DNA from: Vibrio ziniensis
GTDB lineage: Bacteria; Pseudomonadota; Gammaproteobacteria; Enterobacterales; Vibrionaceae
Direction of reading: 5' to 3'
Length of the DNA stretch: 64,000 nt
Assembly (NCBI RefSeq): GCF_011064285.1
Contig: NZ_CP049331.1
Coordinates: 3,038,001-3,102,000, forward strand
Numbering within the stretch: the first letter of the stretch is position 1; each line of letters opens with the position of its first letter. The notes under the pieces are model-generated. The model made no database searches, was not told the origin of the DNA, and saw nothing but the letters and a program-made list of their open reading frames with translations. Below are positions 55,804-64,000 of the stretch, one piece after another. Made by a program: the position numbers and the translations under genes.

Positions 55804-57108
55804 TTATACGTTGTCTGGTTGGTACAGAGCCATTCTTGATGAAACCTTTTTCAGGTAACTTTTCGTTTCATCGTAAGGCAAATTTTTCATGAGCTGATTA
55901 TAAACTTGGTTAGGTGTCATTTTGTTTATCACGTCAGCCGCCGCACGAATATTGGTCGAACGATTAGCATTAAATGCACGCGCTACGTTACCAGCACCTG
56001 TGTTATAAGCGGCAATCGTACAATAAAGTCGACTCTTTTTGTTCTTAATCGTGCTCAAATAATTTTTGTCTAAGATATGCAGATAAGCCGTGCCCGTTTC
56101 TACATTAATCGCCGGCTGATAAAGTTCACTCTCTCTCATTGGCGCGTCAATATTCCGCACTTTCTTATTTACATCATGCCCTGCCGATGTCGGTACCACC
56201 TGCATTAAGCCAAATGCTGGAATGTGCGACTTGGCATCGGGACGGAACGAAGACTCACTGTGCATGATAGCCATCACCAAAGCGGGATCTACCGACCACT
56301 TAACACTCTCTTCAATGGCGATTGGCTGATACTGACGGGCACGTTTTGCTAGGTTGTTACTCGGTAGTTTAACCGTATAGCTAACCACTTTCTTGCCTGA
56401 GTTAGCCTTTGGTCCATTGCGTTGCGCGGCATACAAATCATTAAGCGCTTGAATTCGTTGTTTTGCCTCTTCTAACAACGCCATCTTTTTGTTGTAGGCG
56501 CGCTGATAAATGAGCTCATTAGAGATACCCGTTTTCGCCGCAATTAACCGCTCCGCTTGCACATCATACTCATTCATCTGTAGCTCAGTTTGACTGAGCA
56601 CAAACGCTTTTTCTTGTTCTTGCTGTTGCTCCGAATAGCTAATCTCTTGCGTGGTTAGAATAGAGCGTCTTAGGTTAGAACGTTCAATGTCCGACAACTG
56701 AATTTGCTCAGCCATCACTTGTTTACTTTGCTTATCGGACAGTGAAGCATCCACTAATACCGAGGTGGTCACGTTATTATTTTCGTAATCAATCACCTTA
56801 CGAATATTGTTGCCCACACTGTATTCAACCTCGACATTCTTATCCGATAAGTCGGCACTGCCCCACTTTTTAATCAAGTTATGTCTTTGTTTATCGAGGT
56901 CTTTTGTATAGTCATCACGCCATTTTTCATAAGCATCAAGGTATTGATTTACGTAATCTACAAACTCTTGCTGTTTTTCACTTTCCTGCCTTTGTAGCTT
57001 GCTAACTGACTGATCTAATTCAGTAAACGCATTATTGCTTGCTGCAAAGAGTTGGGCATGAAATGAAAAAAGGGCAAGAGCAATAGAAGTTTTGGTTGTT
57101 AGTCGCAT
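55804..57108 (-). CDS. MltC-like lytic transglycosylase (DUF3393 + SLT)
   Basis: A 434-residue periplasmic enzyme from ATG 57108 (AGGAA upstream; ATG 57114 possible). A cleavable signal peptide (ALFSFHAQLFA), a long coiled-coil DUF3393-type N-domain and a C-terminal SLT domain with catalytic Glu in MHSESSFRPDAKS and AYNTGAGNVARAF. Unlike E. coli MltC it has no lipobox cysteine, so it would be soluble. It cleaves peptidoglycan glycan strands. Confidence 0.85.
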   Translation of the reverse strand: MRLTTKTSIALALFSFHAQLFAASNNAFTELDQSVSKLQRQESEKQQEFVDYVNQYLDAYEKWRDDYTKDLDKQRHNLIKKWGSADLSDKNVEVEYSVGNNIRKVIDYENNNVTTSVLVDASLSDKQSKQVMAEQIQLSDIERSNLRRSILTTQEISYSEQQQEQEKAFVLSQTELQMNEYDVQAERLIAAKTGISNELIYQRAYNKKMALLEEAKQRIQALNDLYAAQRNGPKANSGKKVVSYTVKLPSNNLAKRARQYQPIAIEESVKWSVDPALVMAIMHSESSFRPDAKSHIPAFGLMQVVPTSAGHDVNKKVRNIDAPMRESELYQPAINVETGTAYLHILDKNYLSTIKNKKSRLYCTIAAYNTGAGNVARAFNANRSTNIRAAADVINKMTPNQVYNQLMKNLPYDETKSYLKKVSSRMALYQPDNV

Positions 57109-57164
57109 GTCCATTTCCTAACTAAAAATGACAGGGAGGCAAGCGCCTCCCTGTTATGTCTCAC

Positions 57165-57764
57165 TTACATAGACTTCAATGAGTTCAGAGCTTCATTCAA
57201 GTTTTCCGCAGCTTTTTCGCTTTTGAACTGTTTGTACAAGCTTGAGTTTTGTGCCACTTCATCAACGATTTGGTTCACGTTTTCTTGATAAGCTTGTTTG
57301 TCCATACCAACCAATACGTATAAACCGCCTGCTGGGCTCACCTGGCTTACAATCAGTTTGCTGTTTGATAGGCTACGAGTCACAACGTTCTTAGTGATGT
57401 TTTCGACGGTTTCTAGAGTATTCTCTACCGCACCGGCATCCGTCGTGGTGTTTACTGAACTTTCGATCGCTTGCTTAAACATGCTGTTGACGTCAGTTTG
57501 GAACTGAGACGCAAGTTGTACACGAGCGTCATTGATAGCGATTGGACGCATAACGCTCATACCCGCAGCGCTTTTCTTCGCGTACCCCATTGCACCTGCT
57601 GCCAAGTCTTTTGGCATTACATCACAAATCCAAGCTGGAGCTTCTACCGTTGGCGTGTCAGGGAAAGTACAAGGAGCAAATTGCTGAGCTTGCTCAACCG
57701 TTTGGGTATTTGAACATGCACTAAGCGTTAGTGCGATTGCACTTAAAAGTAGTGTTTTTTTCAT
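57165..57764 (-). CDS. LPP20-family lipoprotein
   Basis: A 199-residue lipoprotein from ATG 57764 (lipobox LSAC, cysteine 17) with PAWICDV and the central AINDARVQLASQFQTDVNSM segment of the LPP20/FlgP-like family. Related Vibrio proteins are outer-membrane lipoproteins linked to flagella or the H-ring. It lies 56 bases upstream of the transglycosylase on the same strand, so they may be an operon. Confidence 0.8.
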   Translation of the reverse strand: MKKTLLLSAIALTLSACSNTQTVEQAQQFAPCTFPDTPTVEAPAWICDVMPKDLAAGAMGYAKKSAAGMSVMRPIAINDARVQLASQFQTDVNSMFKQAIESSVNTTTDAGAVENTLETVENITKNVVTRSLSNSKLIVSQVSPAGGLYVLVGMDKQAYQENVNQIVDEVAQNSSLYKQFKSEKAAENLNEALNSLKSM

Positions 57765-58110
57765 CAATTAAAAGTCCATATGTTTCATTTGACATTCCAG
57801 ACCAGCAAAACCCTTACATGCTGCCTTCTTCACATTTGCGCAGCTCTAATACTGGGGCGACCGCTGCTAGCCGTTTCTTAATTTCGACACTGCGCTCTAC
57901 TGCTTCTGTTGATGTCTGTTAGTGTCTGTTGTCAAAGCGCTGTTACCTTTTATTTTTGTAAGTGTAAGCCTTTGAATAATAGGAATAAAGAACACTACCA
58001 GTTACTGCCATTAATACTGACAAATCTGCGATTGGTACACCATTAAAGTTGTAACGAATTGCGAGTCTAATGAGTTACGCATCACAGCTGAAAACCGTTG
58101 TACGCTACCA

Positions 58111-58176
58111 TTCTGAATAATTTCCTGATCAGTGAATGGGCGTCGATAAGCAAACCTTCCGAGCCATGGATGGTCA
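58111..58176. repeat. Intergenic repeat family B, truncated copy B7
   Basis: Left part only, TTCTGAATAATTTCCTGATC to CCGAGCCATGGATGGTCAT, breaking in the middle of the central hairpin. Confidence 0.75.
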
Positions 58177-58292
58177 TACTCTTGCTTGCACGGAATAGGA
58201 AATATCGTTTTTACGAAGAAAAAACAATAAAAAAATAATAAAATTAGTTATTTAATAAATAAACTTGATGGGATTGAGTAGAAGAAAAGCAG

Positions 58293-58325
58293 TTCTCTAC
58301 TCGACAGAAATAGGCGAGTAGAGAA
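58293..58325 (-). terminator. Hairpin after cyaA
   Basis: Perfect 11-bp stem TTCTCTACTCG / CGAGTAGAGAA with an 11-base loop, directly after the cyaA stop. Confidence 0.75.
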
Positions 58326-58331
58326 ATTATT

Positions 58332-60863
58332 TTAAGCGTTTACAGCTTTTGATGGCTTGGAATAGAGCGAAGAATCATTGCGGTAAGGAACCACATAGCT
58401 GTCGCCGTCTTCCGGATGTACGATTTGGTAGTATTGAGGCAAGTTGAAGTTAATCAGTTGTGAGGCCAACAACTCGTTATCATCGCGCACTGAGGTATAG
58501 AAAGAGTTCACGCTAGCAATCATCTCATCTTTCTCACCATTAAACTGGTGGTACACTTCAACACGGTTATTCTCATCCAACACGTAAATGTTGAAGCCCT
58601 TTTCAGTATCTTCAAAGAAAAACTGTACCAGACCTTCACTGGCGAAGCTTTCAACCACATCAGGTAGAGAATAGTTGTCATCTCGATCCAGCATCAGTAA
58701 AGGTGAACCCTTCAGCTTGCTGGTAGAAATGCTACGATAGAAATCGACCGAGTTTTCCAGTTTTTGTACTGACACGCCGCGGCGTTCAAAGAACAGACCA
58801 TACATCTGCTCACCAATGCGCAACGCTTTAAAGCGGCGACGTTTCTCTTGCTCCATCGGTTTCAAACGCAGATCAATACATTCTGCCAATAGCTGGTACA
58901 CCATGTTACGCATAACGCCACGTAGGTTCTTGCTATAACAGAACACATCCACCGATTCTGGCGGCAAAGCATCTTGGTGCATTTTACCCAGTACTGTTTT
59001 GAGCGCGTCCATCATGGCACTTTCGCCTTGGAAATGCAGAGTACGCACTTCCTGCCATGAATTTCGATACACTAAATCAACACTGCCAACCAAACACTTA
59101 TTCTCTGGTCCGAAACTGAAGATGTCTGCATTTTTCAGATCAACTTTCAACGCCTTGGCAGTTAAATCTGCGGTAGGGTCATTTTCAAAGTTGATAAACA
59201 TGGTTAACTGGCTGATTTCGCAAGGGCTAGCCAGCGCTTGCATAGTTGGACGACGTTTACGTAATGAGAAGGTGTTACGTAAGTCACTCACCATCTGATA
59301 GAACTTATCGATATCCAGATAAGCACCACGCACCACAGAATGCAAACGAGTCGACTCTGTGATCATGCCGTTAAAAAATGCCCAAGCCACTAGCTTACTT
59401 AGATATTCGTTATGCTCTAAGTAAGGCTGACCGATAATTCGATGTGCCACAATTGGCTGCTTATACAGATACCAACCAGCTTTATTGGTGCGCCCTTTAC
59501 TCACTTCGATAAAAGTTAAGTCTGGCTCGTGCAGATCAGGAGAAATCTGTGGATTAAGCAGAGTGACTTTACCCGGTAGAACTTCAAAAGCCGCGTATAG
59601 CTTACGCGCTAGAATAGAAATATCTTGTGGGCTAATTGCCGATGTAATGTCATTACGACGAGCGAACTGAATCAGGTTTCGGTAGCTGAGCATCAACGCA
59701 TCAAGCAAAGAATGGTGAACCACTTTCACTTGTTCAACTTTCCAATGACGACGGTTATCCAGCTCTTGAATTACCGAGCGTGACCATTGCCATTTTTGGG
59801 TTAACTCAGCCAAAGCCTCACGACGCCACTCTACAGAACCGACGCTAGCATCACGTGATAGCTTTTCATGCGTTTTAAGATAGAAACAGCGACGAACCAA
59901 ATCTAAGCGAGTATGGTCACCAATGCGTTCTAAGTAACGAGTAACCTTTTCTAACATCAGATAGTATGAATCCATACCATAGAGATCAGGCTCATCAGCA
60001 AAGAAACGGCGTTTACCATCAACACTCAGCAGTTGAGTATGTGGGTACTCCCACGAATAGGCCTCAAGCAGAATCGCTTTCATCACCGATTTGTAAGGTG
60101 AATCGATACTCTTGTACAGCTGCCACAAGTTCGCGCCGAAATACTCTTCTGCCGGAATGTGGTTTAACGGACCAAAATCTATCCATTGAGAACAATCAAT
60201 ATAAGACTTGGAACATAGCTGGGTGACATATTCGTCGTAGCACTCTTCCATCTCTGGCGGCACAATTTGCCACAAAAGACGTTTCCCCGCTAAGCGCACG
60301 GCTGAACGGTAGAATTCATCCAATAACAACATATGCTGTGATGAGCCACAGTTGTCACCGGTCATTTCCTCGGATTGATTCGAACGAAAACGTTGTTCAT
60401 CCATCAAAAAGAAGTTGGCTTCCACCCCTTGGCCTTTCGCCCACTCAGTGATCTGCAAGCATTTATTCGCCAAATGTTGACGCGCTTCCATACCCATAAA
60501 AGCACTGACGCACACCCAAATATCTAAATCGCTGGAAGTACTTTGACCGATAGACGAAGTACTTCCCATCGTATACAAGCCTAATATTTCAGGCTGTTCC
60601 TTTGAGATAAGCGGCTGACTAAGACTAAATTCGGTATCGCGGACAAACTGCTGCTGAACGTCATTAAGCTCAAAACCATAAATACCGAATGGCACTTCGC
60701 TATTAAGATAACCAGGAAGAGTCGGATGATTAAAATGGAATAAAACCGGGATGAGGTGAAACACTCGCTGGCTTTGCAAATCCATAAGAGCCAGCCCACG
60801 CTCAATGCGTTGCCGGTTTAACTTATCTAGTCTGTGGATTAACGTCGTTGTATAAGCCTGCAA
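58332..60863 (-). CDS. cyaA: Class I adenylate cyclase
   Basis: An 843-residue enzyme from TTG 60863. The catalytic GSTSSIGQSTSSDLD (near residue 97) and DIWVCVS are as in E. coli CyaA; the C-terminal half is the regulatory region. I choose the TTG because AAGGA lies 7 bases before it and LQAYTTTLIHRLDKLNRQR then aligns with the E. coli N-terminus, which also begins at UUG; an ATG at 60908 would add 15 residues without a ribosome site. It makes cAMP for CRP. Divergent from hemC. Confidence 0.93.
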   Translation of the reverse strand: MQAYTTTLIHRLDKLNRQRIERGLALMDLQSQRVFHLIPVLFHFNHPTLPGYLNSEVPFGIYGFELNDVQQQFVRDTEFSLSQPLISKEQPEILGLYTMGSTSSIGQSTSSDLDIWVCVSAFMGMEARQHLANKCLQITEWAKGQGVEANFFLMDEQRFRSNQSEEMTGDNCGSSQHMLLLDEFYRSAVRLAGKRLLWQIVPPEMEECYDEYVTQLCSKSYIDCSQWIDFGPLNHIPAEEYFGANLWQLYKSIDSPYKSVMKAILLEAYSWEYPHTQLLSVDGKRRFFADEPDLYGMDSYYLMLEKVTRYLERIGDHTRLDLVRRCFYLKTHEKLSRDASVGSVEWRREALAELTQKWQWSRSVIQELDNRRHWKVEQVKVVHHSLLDALMLSYRNLIQFARRNDITSAISPQDISILARKLYAAFEVLPGKVTLLNPQISPDLHEPDLTFIEVSKGRTNKAGWYLYKQPIVAHRIIGQPYLEHNEYLSKLVAWAFFNGMITESTRLHSVVRGAYLDIDKFYQMVSDLRNTFSLRKRRPTMQALASPCEISQLTMFINFENDPTADLTAKALKVDLKNADIFSFGPENKCLVGSVDLVYRNSWQEVRTLHFQGESAMMDALKTVLGKMHQDALPPESVDVFCYSKNLRGVMRNMVYQLLAECIDLRLKPMEQEKRRRFKALRIGEQMYGLFFERRGVSVQKLENSVDFYRSISTSKLKGSPLLMLDRDDNYSLPDVVESFASEGLVQFFFEDTEKGFNIYVLDENNRVEVYHQFNGEKDEMIASVNSFYTSVRDDNELLASQLINFNLPQYYQIVHPEDGDSYVVPYRNDSSLYSKPSKAVNA

Positions 60864-60931
60864 GGTTTGGTCCTTGGTTGAAACAAATAATGTGCACTTT
60901 GGTTGCATTTTACCCTAAAGCGCCATCAAAA

Positions 60932-60947
60932 CGTGATCAATTTAACA
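60932..60947 (-). promoter_or_regulatory. Putative CRP site in front of cyaA
   Basis: CGTGA-TCAATT-TAACA matches the TGTGA-N6-TCACA consensus at 8 of 10 positions and lies in the cyaA-hemC intergenic region. CRP represses cyaA in E. coli, so autoregulation is plausible. Confidence 0.5.
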
Positions 60948-61234
60948 CTTTAATCAGCATGGGTAAAGTGTTCTTGGTACCATGTCACACTAAAGTAGTA
61001 TAGATAAATGCTAGTGATGAGCCCCTAGATCCCTACCTGTAATTAACTATCGTTAGCAAACAAAAGATTCACCACCAAAGCGTGTATACAATCACATTTC
61101 TAGCCCATTTTTTTTGTAAAAAAACACCATAAGATCAAGACAACTAACTAGTAGTGAAACTTTATTTTTTACGGTGGTAGACTATAAACCTCTAGGTCAA
61201 TTGCCTTCTAACTAATATTTTTATCAGGATTACC

Positions 61235-62173
61235 ATGACACAGACTACGCCTATTCGAATTGCTACTCGTCAAAGTCCGCTGGCTTTATGGCAAGCTCAC
61301 TATGTTAAGGATGCACTACAAGCCGCCCACCCAGGTCTTGAAGTTGAATTGGTCACCATGGTAACGAAAGGCGATATCATCCTTGATACACCGCTAGCAA
61401 AAGTCGGTGGTAAAGGTCTGTTTGTTAAAGAGCTCGAAGTCGCCATGCTAGAAGGTCGCGCAGATTTGGCTGTGCATTCAATGAAAGATGTTCCTGTTGA
61501 ATTCCCTGAAGGTCTTGGTTTAGTGACGATCTGTGAACGTGAAGACCCGCGTGATGCATTTGTCTCGAACACTTACACCACTATTGATGAACTGCCACAA
61601 GGTGCCGTTGTTGGTACCTGTAGCTTACGCCGTCAATGTCAGTTGAAAGAAGCTCGTCCAGATCTCGTGATCAAAGAGCTTCGTGGCAATGTCGGTACCC
61701 GTTTAGGCAAACTTGATGCCGGTGAATATGATGCCATTATTCTTGCTGCGGCAGGTTTAAAACGCCTTGAACTGGAAGAGAGAATTCGCAGTTTCATTGA
61801 GCCAGAACAGTCACTGCCAGCCGTAGGCCAAGGCGCGGTAGGTATTGAGTGTCGTCTGGATGACGAACGTTTGCTAACACTGTTGGCACCGCTGAACCAT
61901 GCCGACACCGCGGATCGCGTAAAATGTGAACGAGCAATGAACCTGACTTTAGAAGGTGGTTGTCAGGTACCAATCGGTAGCTATGCGCTGCTTGAAGGTG
62001 ATGATATTTGGCTACGAGCGTTAGTCGGCGAACCGGACGGTTCTACCATCGTTCGAGGTGAAATCCGCGGCGCTCGCCAAGATGCAGAGCAGCTAGGTGT
62101 AGAACTCGCTCACCAACTGTTAGATCAAGGTGCAAAAGAGATTCTGACTAAGCTGTACGCTGAACACGAATAA
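61235..62173 (+). CDS. hemC: Porphobilinogen deaminase (hydroxymethylbilane synthase)
   Basis: A 312-residue enzyme of haem synthesis; catalytic Asp84 in SMKDVP and the dipyrromethane cofactor Cys243 in EGGCQVPIG. Divergent from cyaA and followed by hemD and hemX, the usual gammaproteobacterial arrangement. Confidence 0.97.
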   Translation: MTQTTPIRIATRQSPLALWQAHYVKDALQAAHPGLEVELVTMVTKGDIILDTPLAKVGGKGLFVKELEVAMLEGRADLAVHSMKDVPVEFPEGLGLVTICEREDPRDAFVSNTYTTIDELPQGAVVGTCSLRRQCQLKEARPDLVIKELRGNVGTRLGKLDAGEYDAIILAAAGLKRLELEERIRSFIEPEQSLPAVGQGAVGIECRLDDERLLTLLAPLNHADTADRVKCERAMNLTLEGGCQVPIGSYALLEGDDIWLRALVGEPDGSTIVRGEIRGARQDAEQLGVELAHQLLDQGAKEILTKLYAEHE

Positions 62174-62244
62174 CACTCTGTAGTTAGAATAACACTCAGC
62201 AGTTAGATTAACGTTATCAGTGAAATAAAAGGCGACGGAATAAG

Positions 62245-62973
62245 ATGGTGGTACTGGTAACGCGCCCTGAGGCGCAAGGCATAGAGTTGTGCCAGCAACT
62301 CAATGAGCAGGGCATTACCGCCCTGCACCATCCTCTGATCACCATTGAGGCAGGTTCTGGTCTGTCTGATCTTCTTCCCGACATACACCGATGTGATACC
62401 ATCATTGCAGTTAGCCAGCATGCGGTTGAATTTAGTGACCAATATTTGAGACAGCAGCAATCAAATTGGTCAACATCAACAAGATACCTTGCCGTTGGTC
62501 AAAAAACAGCACACCTTTTAAGCAAAGTAACTGGACAATCAGTAAACTACCCTCAAGTCAGTGACAGCGAGCATCTGCTTGAACTGGCAGAATTGCAGGA
62601 CATATCGGGTCAGAAGATTATTATTCTACGCGGAAACGGCGGGCGAGAACTGATCCATGAAACGCTTAATGAGCGCGGCGCTGTTGTGACTTATAAAGAA
62701 GTGTATCAACGAAGGGACTTGCCGTTTAATGCCAACCTCTCTTCACAACAATGGCAACAGGCACAGGTTGATACTCTGATTATCACCAGTGGTCATCAAC
62801 TGGCTTTTTTTATGTCACAACTTGATAGCCACACTGCACAATGGGCTTGTCAGTTGAAACTATTAGTACCAAGCGAACGTATCGCCAAAGATGCAAAAAC
62901 AATGGGCTTTGAACACATCGTTGTTACTCGCAGTGCAGCGAACCCAGATTTAGTGGCCGCTCTCCAGCCATAA
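62245..62973 (+). CDS. hemD: Uroporphyrinogen-III synthase
   Basis: A 242-residue HemD: N-terminal VLVTRPEAQGIELCQQL and RGNGGRELIHETLNERGA, VYQRRDLPF. It closes and inverts ring D of hydroxymethylbilane. 71 bases after hemC, same strand. Confidence 0.95.
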   Translation: MVVLVTRPEAQGIELCQQLNEQGITALHHPLITIEAGSGLSDLLPDIHRCDTIIAVSQHAVEFSDQYLRQQQSNWSTSTRYLAVGQKTAHLLSKVTGQSVNYPQVSDSEHLLELAELQDISGQKIIILRGNGGRELIHETLNERGAVVTYKEVYQRRDLPFNANLSSQQWQQAQVDTLIITSGHQLAFFMSQLDSHTAQWACQLKLLVPSERIAKDAKTMGFEHIVVTRSAANPDLVAALQP

Positions 62974-62991
62974 CAAACAGGACACTCAGCA

Positions 62992-64000
62992 ATGACAAGT
63001 AAAAAAGATAATCCGCAAACAGAACCGGAACAAAACCAAGAAACACTTTCTACTGCTGCTCCTACTGTTACTCCGTCAGACCCTATTTCGTCAGATTCAA
63101 TGTCGTCAAATACGGACTCAAAAGAAGCACAACCTAAAGTGCAAACCGCACCAATTAAAGAAGCTTCTCCTGAAATGAAACCAACGGAACCTACACCAGT
63201 GAAAAACATCTCAGCATCCAACGTTGAGCAACTGAATAAATTGGAAAAGCAAAGCAAGAAAGGGACAAAACTGGCAACGGTAGCGATTGTACTTGCTGTT
63301 TTGCTTGGTGGCGGTCTTGCGATGCAAATGCAACAGCAACAAACTCAATACGAAGCACAAATTGCAGCACTGCGCGCCGAGCTGAATCAGACACGTAGCA
63401 CCGTTGATACTCAGCTTGCTGAAGCAACACAACAAGCGACAGCGAAAGCCACTGAAATTACTCATCGCGCAGAAACGGTACTTGAGCAGCAACAAGCAAG
63501 CATTAAGAGCTTGCAGCTAGCCATGGCAGATATAAAAGGTCGTCGACCGAATGATTGGCTACTGGCTGAAGCCGATTACTTGGTTAAGCTTGCCGGACGA
63601 AAGTTGTTCATTGAACGTGATGTCGAAAGCGCAACCCAGTTGATGGAAAGTGCCGATCAGCGAATTGCGTCACTCAATGACCCAAGTTTAACCCCGCTAC
63701 GTAAAGCGATGGCAAATGACATTACGCAATTAAAAACGGTGCCACTGGTTGACCGTGATGGCCTCGTTCTTCGTTTGACTAGCTTGCAGCAACAAGTCGA
63801 TGCCCTACCGTTGGCAAACGCGATTTTGCCAGAAGCACCGCAAGAGACCCAACAAGTGGTCTCTGAGGACATCAATAACTGGAAAGACAATTTGATGACG
63901 TCGCTGAAAGACTTCTCAGATAACTTCATTACTTTCCGCACCCGCGATGGTAACGTGATTCCCCTGCTTTCACCGCAGCAACATTTCTATCTTAAAGAGA
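62992..64000 (+). CDS. hemX: HemX family membrane protein (partial)
   Basis: Starts at ATG 62992, 18 bases after hemD, and runs off the window (336 residues seen). A Pro/Ser/Thr-rich, disordered N-terminus (1-90), one TM helix (93-111) and a periplasmic coiled coil (113-160), then RRPNDWLLAEADYLVKLAGR, the HemX signature. Despite the name it is not a proven uroporphyrinogen methyltransferase. Confidence 0.93.
   Translation, partial: MTSKKDNPQTEPEQNQETLSTAAPTVTPSDPISSDSMSSNTDSKEAQPKVQTAPIKEASPEMKPTEPTPVKNISASNVEQLNKLEKQSKKGTKLATVAIVLAVLLGGGLAMQMQQQQTQYEAQIAALRAELNQTRSTVDTQLAEATQQATAKATEITHRAETVLEQQQASIKSLQLAMADIKGRRPNDWLLAEADYLVKLAGRKLFIERDVESATQLMESADQRIASLNDPSLTPLRKAMANDITQLKTVPLVDRDGLVLRLTSLQQQVDALPLANAILPEAPQETQQVVSEDINNWKDNLMTSLKDFSDNFITFRTRDGNVIPLLSPQQHFYLKE

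Larger units (their letters stand above)
57768..58331. other. 564-base gap with a coding-like relic and a truncated repeat
   Basis: On the minus strand 57814-57918 keeps a 34-codon open frame (EIKKRLAAVAPVLELRKCEE near its end) with no start codon, probably the tail of a lost gene in front of the LPP20 gene. A TGTCTGTTGATG/TGTCTGTTAGTG/TGTCTGTTGTC run lies beside it (57912-57940). The B7 repeat follows. Confidence 0.4.

Noticed and set aside
1..64000. CRISPR arrays, tRNA and rRNA genes
   Set aside because: No regularly spaced direct repeats and no tRNA cloverleaf or rRNA sequence were recognised anywhere in the window.

Overview
The window looks like a chromosomal segment of a Vibrio (Vibrionaceae, Gammaproteobacteria); I cannot fix the species. 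The reasons are the housekeeping gene orders coaD / mutM-rpmG-rpmB-radC-MCP-coaBC-slmA-lpxL-pyrE-rph-yicC, lptM-lysA-dapF-DUF484-xerC-yigB and cyaA / hemC-hemD-hemX, several c-di-GMP proteins, a ToxR-like membrane regulator and two Vibrio-style intergenic repeat families.

Region 1 (1-11.6 kb) is an LPS/surface-glycan locus. Leftward genes are kdkA (Kdo kinase), a 5'-truncated gene of unknown function, a decayed IS6-type transposase, pseB, pseF and an RmlD-like reductase that leaves the window. Rightward genes are three glycosyltransferases (GT9, WaaE-like GT2, GT4), coaD, a P-loop kinase-like protein and a YrbL-like kinase, then the tail of a lost GT90 glycosyltransferase.

Region 2 (10.8-22.8 kb) is core: mutM, rpmB-rpmG, radC, a Cache chemoreceptor, coaBC, slmA, a lipid A acyltransferase, pyrE, rph and yicC. 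A HigBA-like toxin-antitoxin pair lies between the acyltransferase and pyrE.

Region 3 (22.8-31.6 kb) is an AT-rich accessory block: an OafA-type acyltransferase with SGNH domain, a two-gene cassette resembling the ToxRS/VtrAC 'co-component' signalling family, a divergent small outer-membrane barrel, a membrane-anchored J-domain protein, secreted and lipoprotein genes of unknown function, a decayed short gene, and a 116-bp fold-back element. The regulator cassette with its presumed target genes is the best candidate for an undescribed system.

Region 4 (31.6-50.3 kb) holds a 7TMR-DISM GGDEF protein, yhgN/marC, small conserved membrane proteins, a 26-residue membrane peptide next to a strikingly A/C-rich noncoding tract, a second acyltransferase, an arsenate-detoxification set (arsR, GAPDH, a tyrosine-phosphatase-like protein, arsJ), an EAL-HDOD protein, pldB, yigL, a lipoprotein, tapT and a FIST-GGDEF-EAL protein.

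Region 5 (50.3-64 kb) is core again: yigB, xerC, DUF484, dapF, lysA, lptM, cyaY, a MltC-like transglycosylase with a LPP20-type lipoprotein, cyaA, and hemC-hemD-hemX (hemX cut by the window end). Two dispersed repeat families (A at 11.6-44.7 kb, B at 33.4-58.2 kb) fill many of the intergenic gaps. All functional assignments come from reading the translated sequence; no database search was run.
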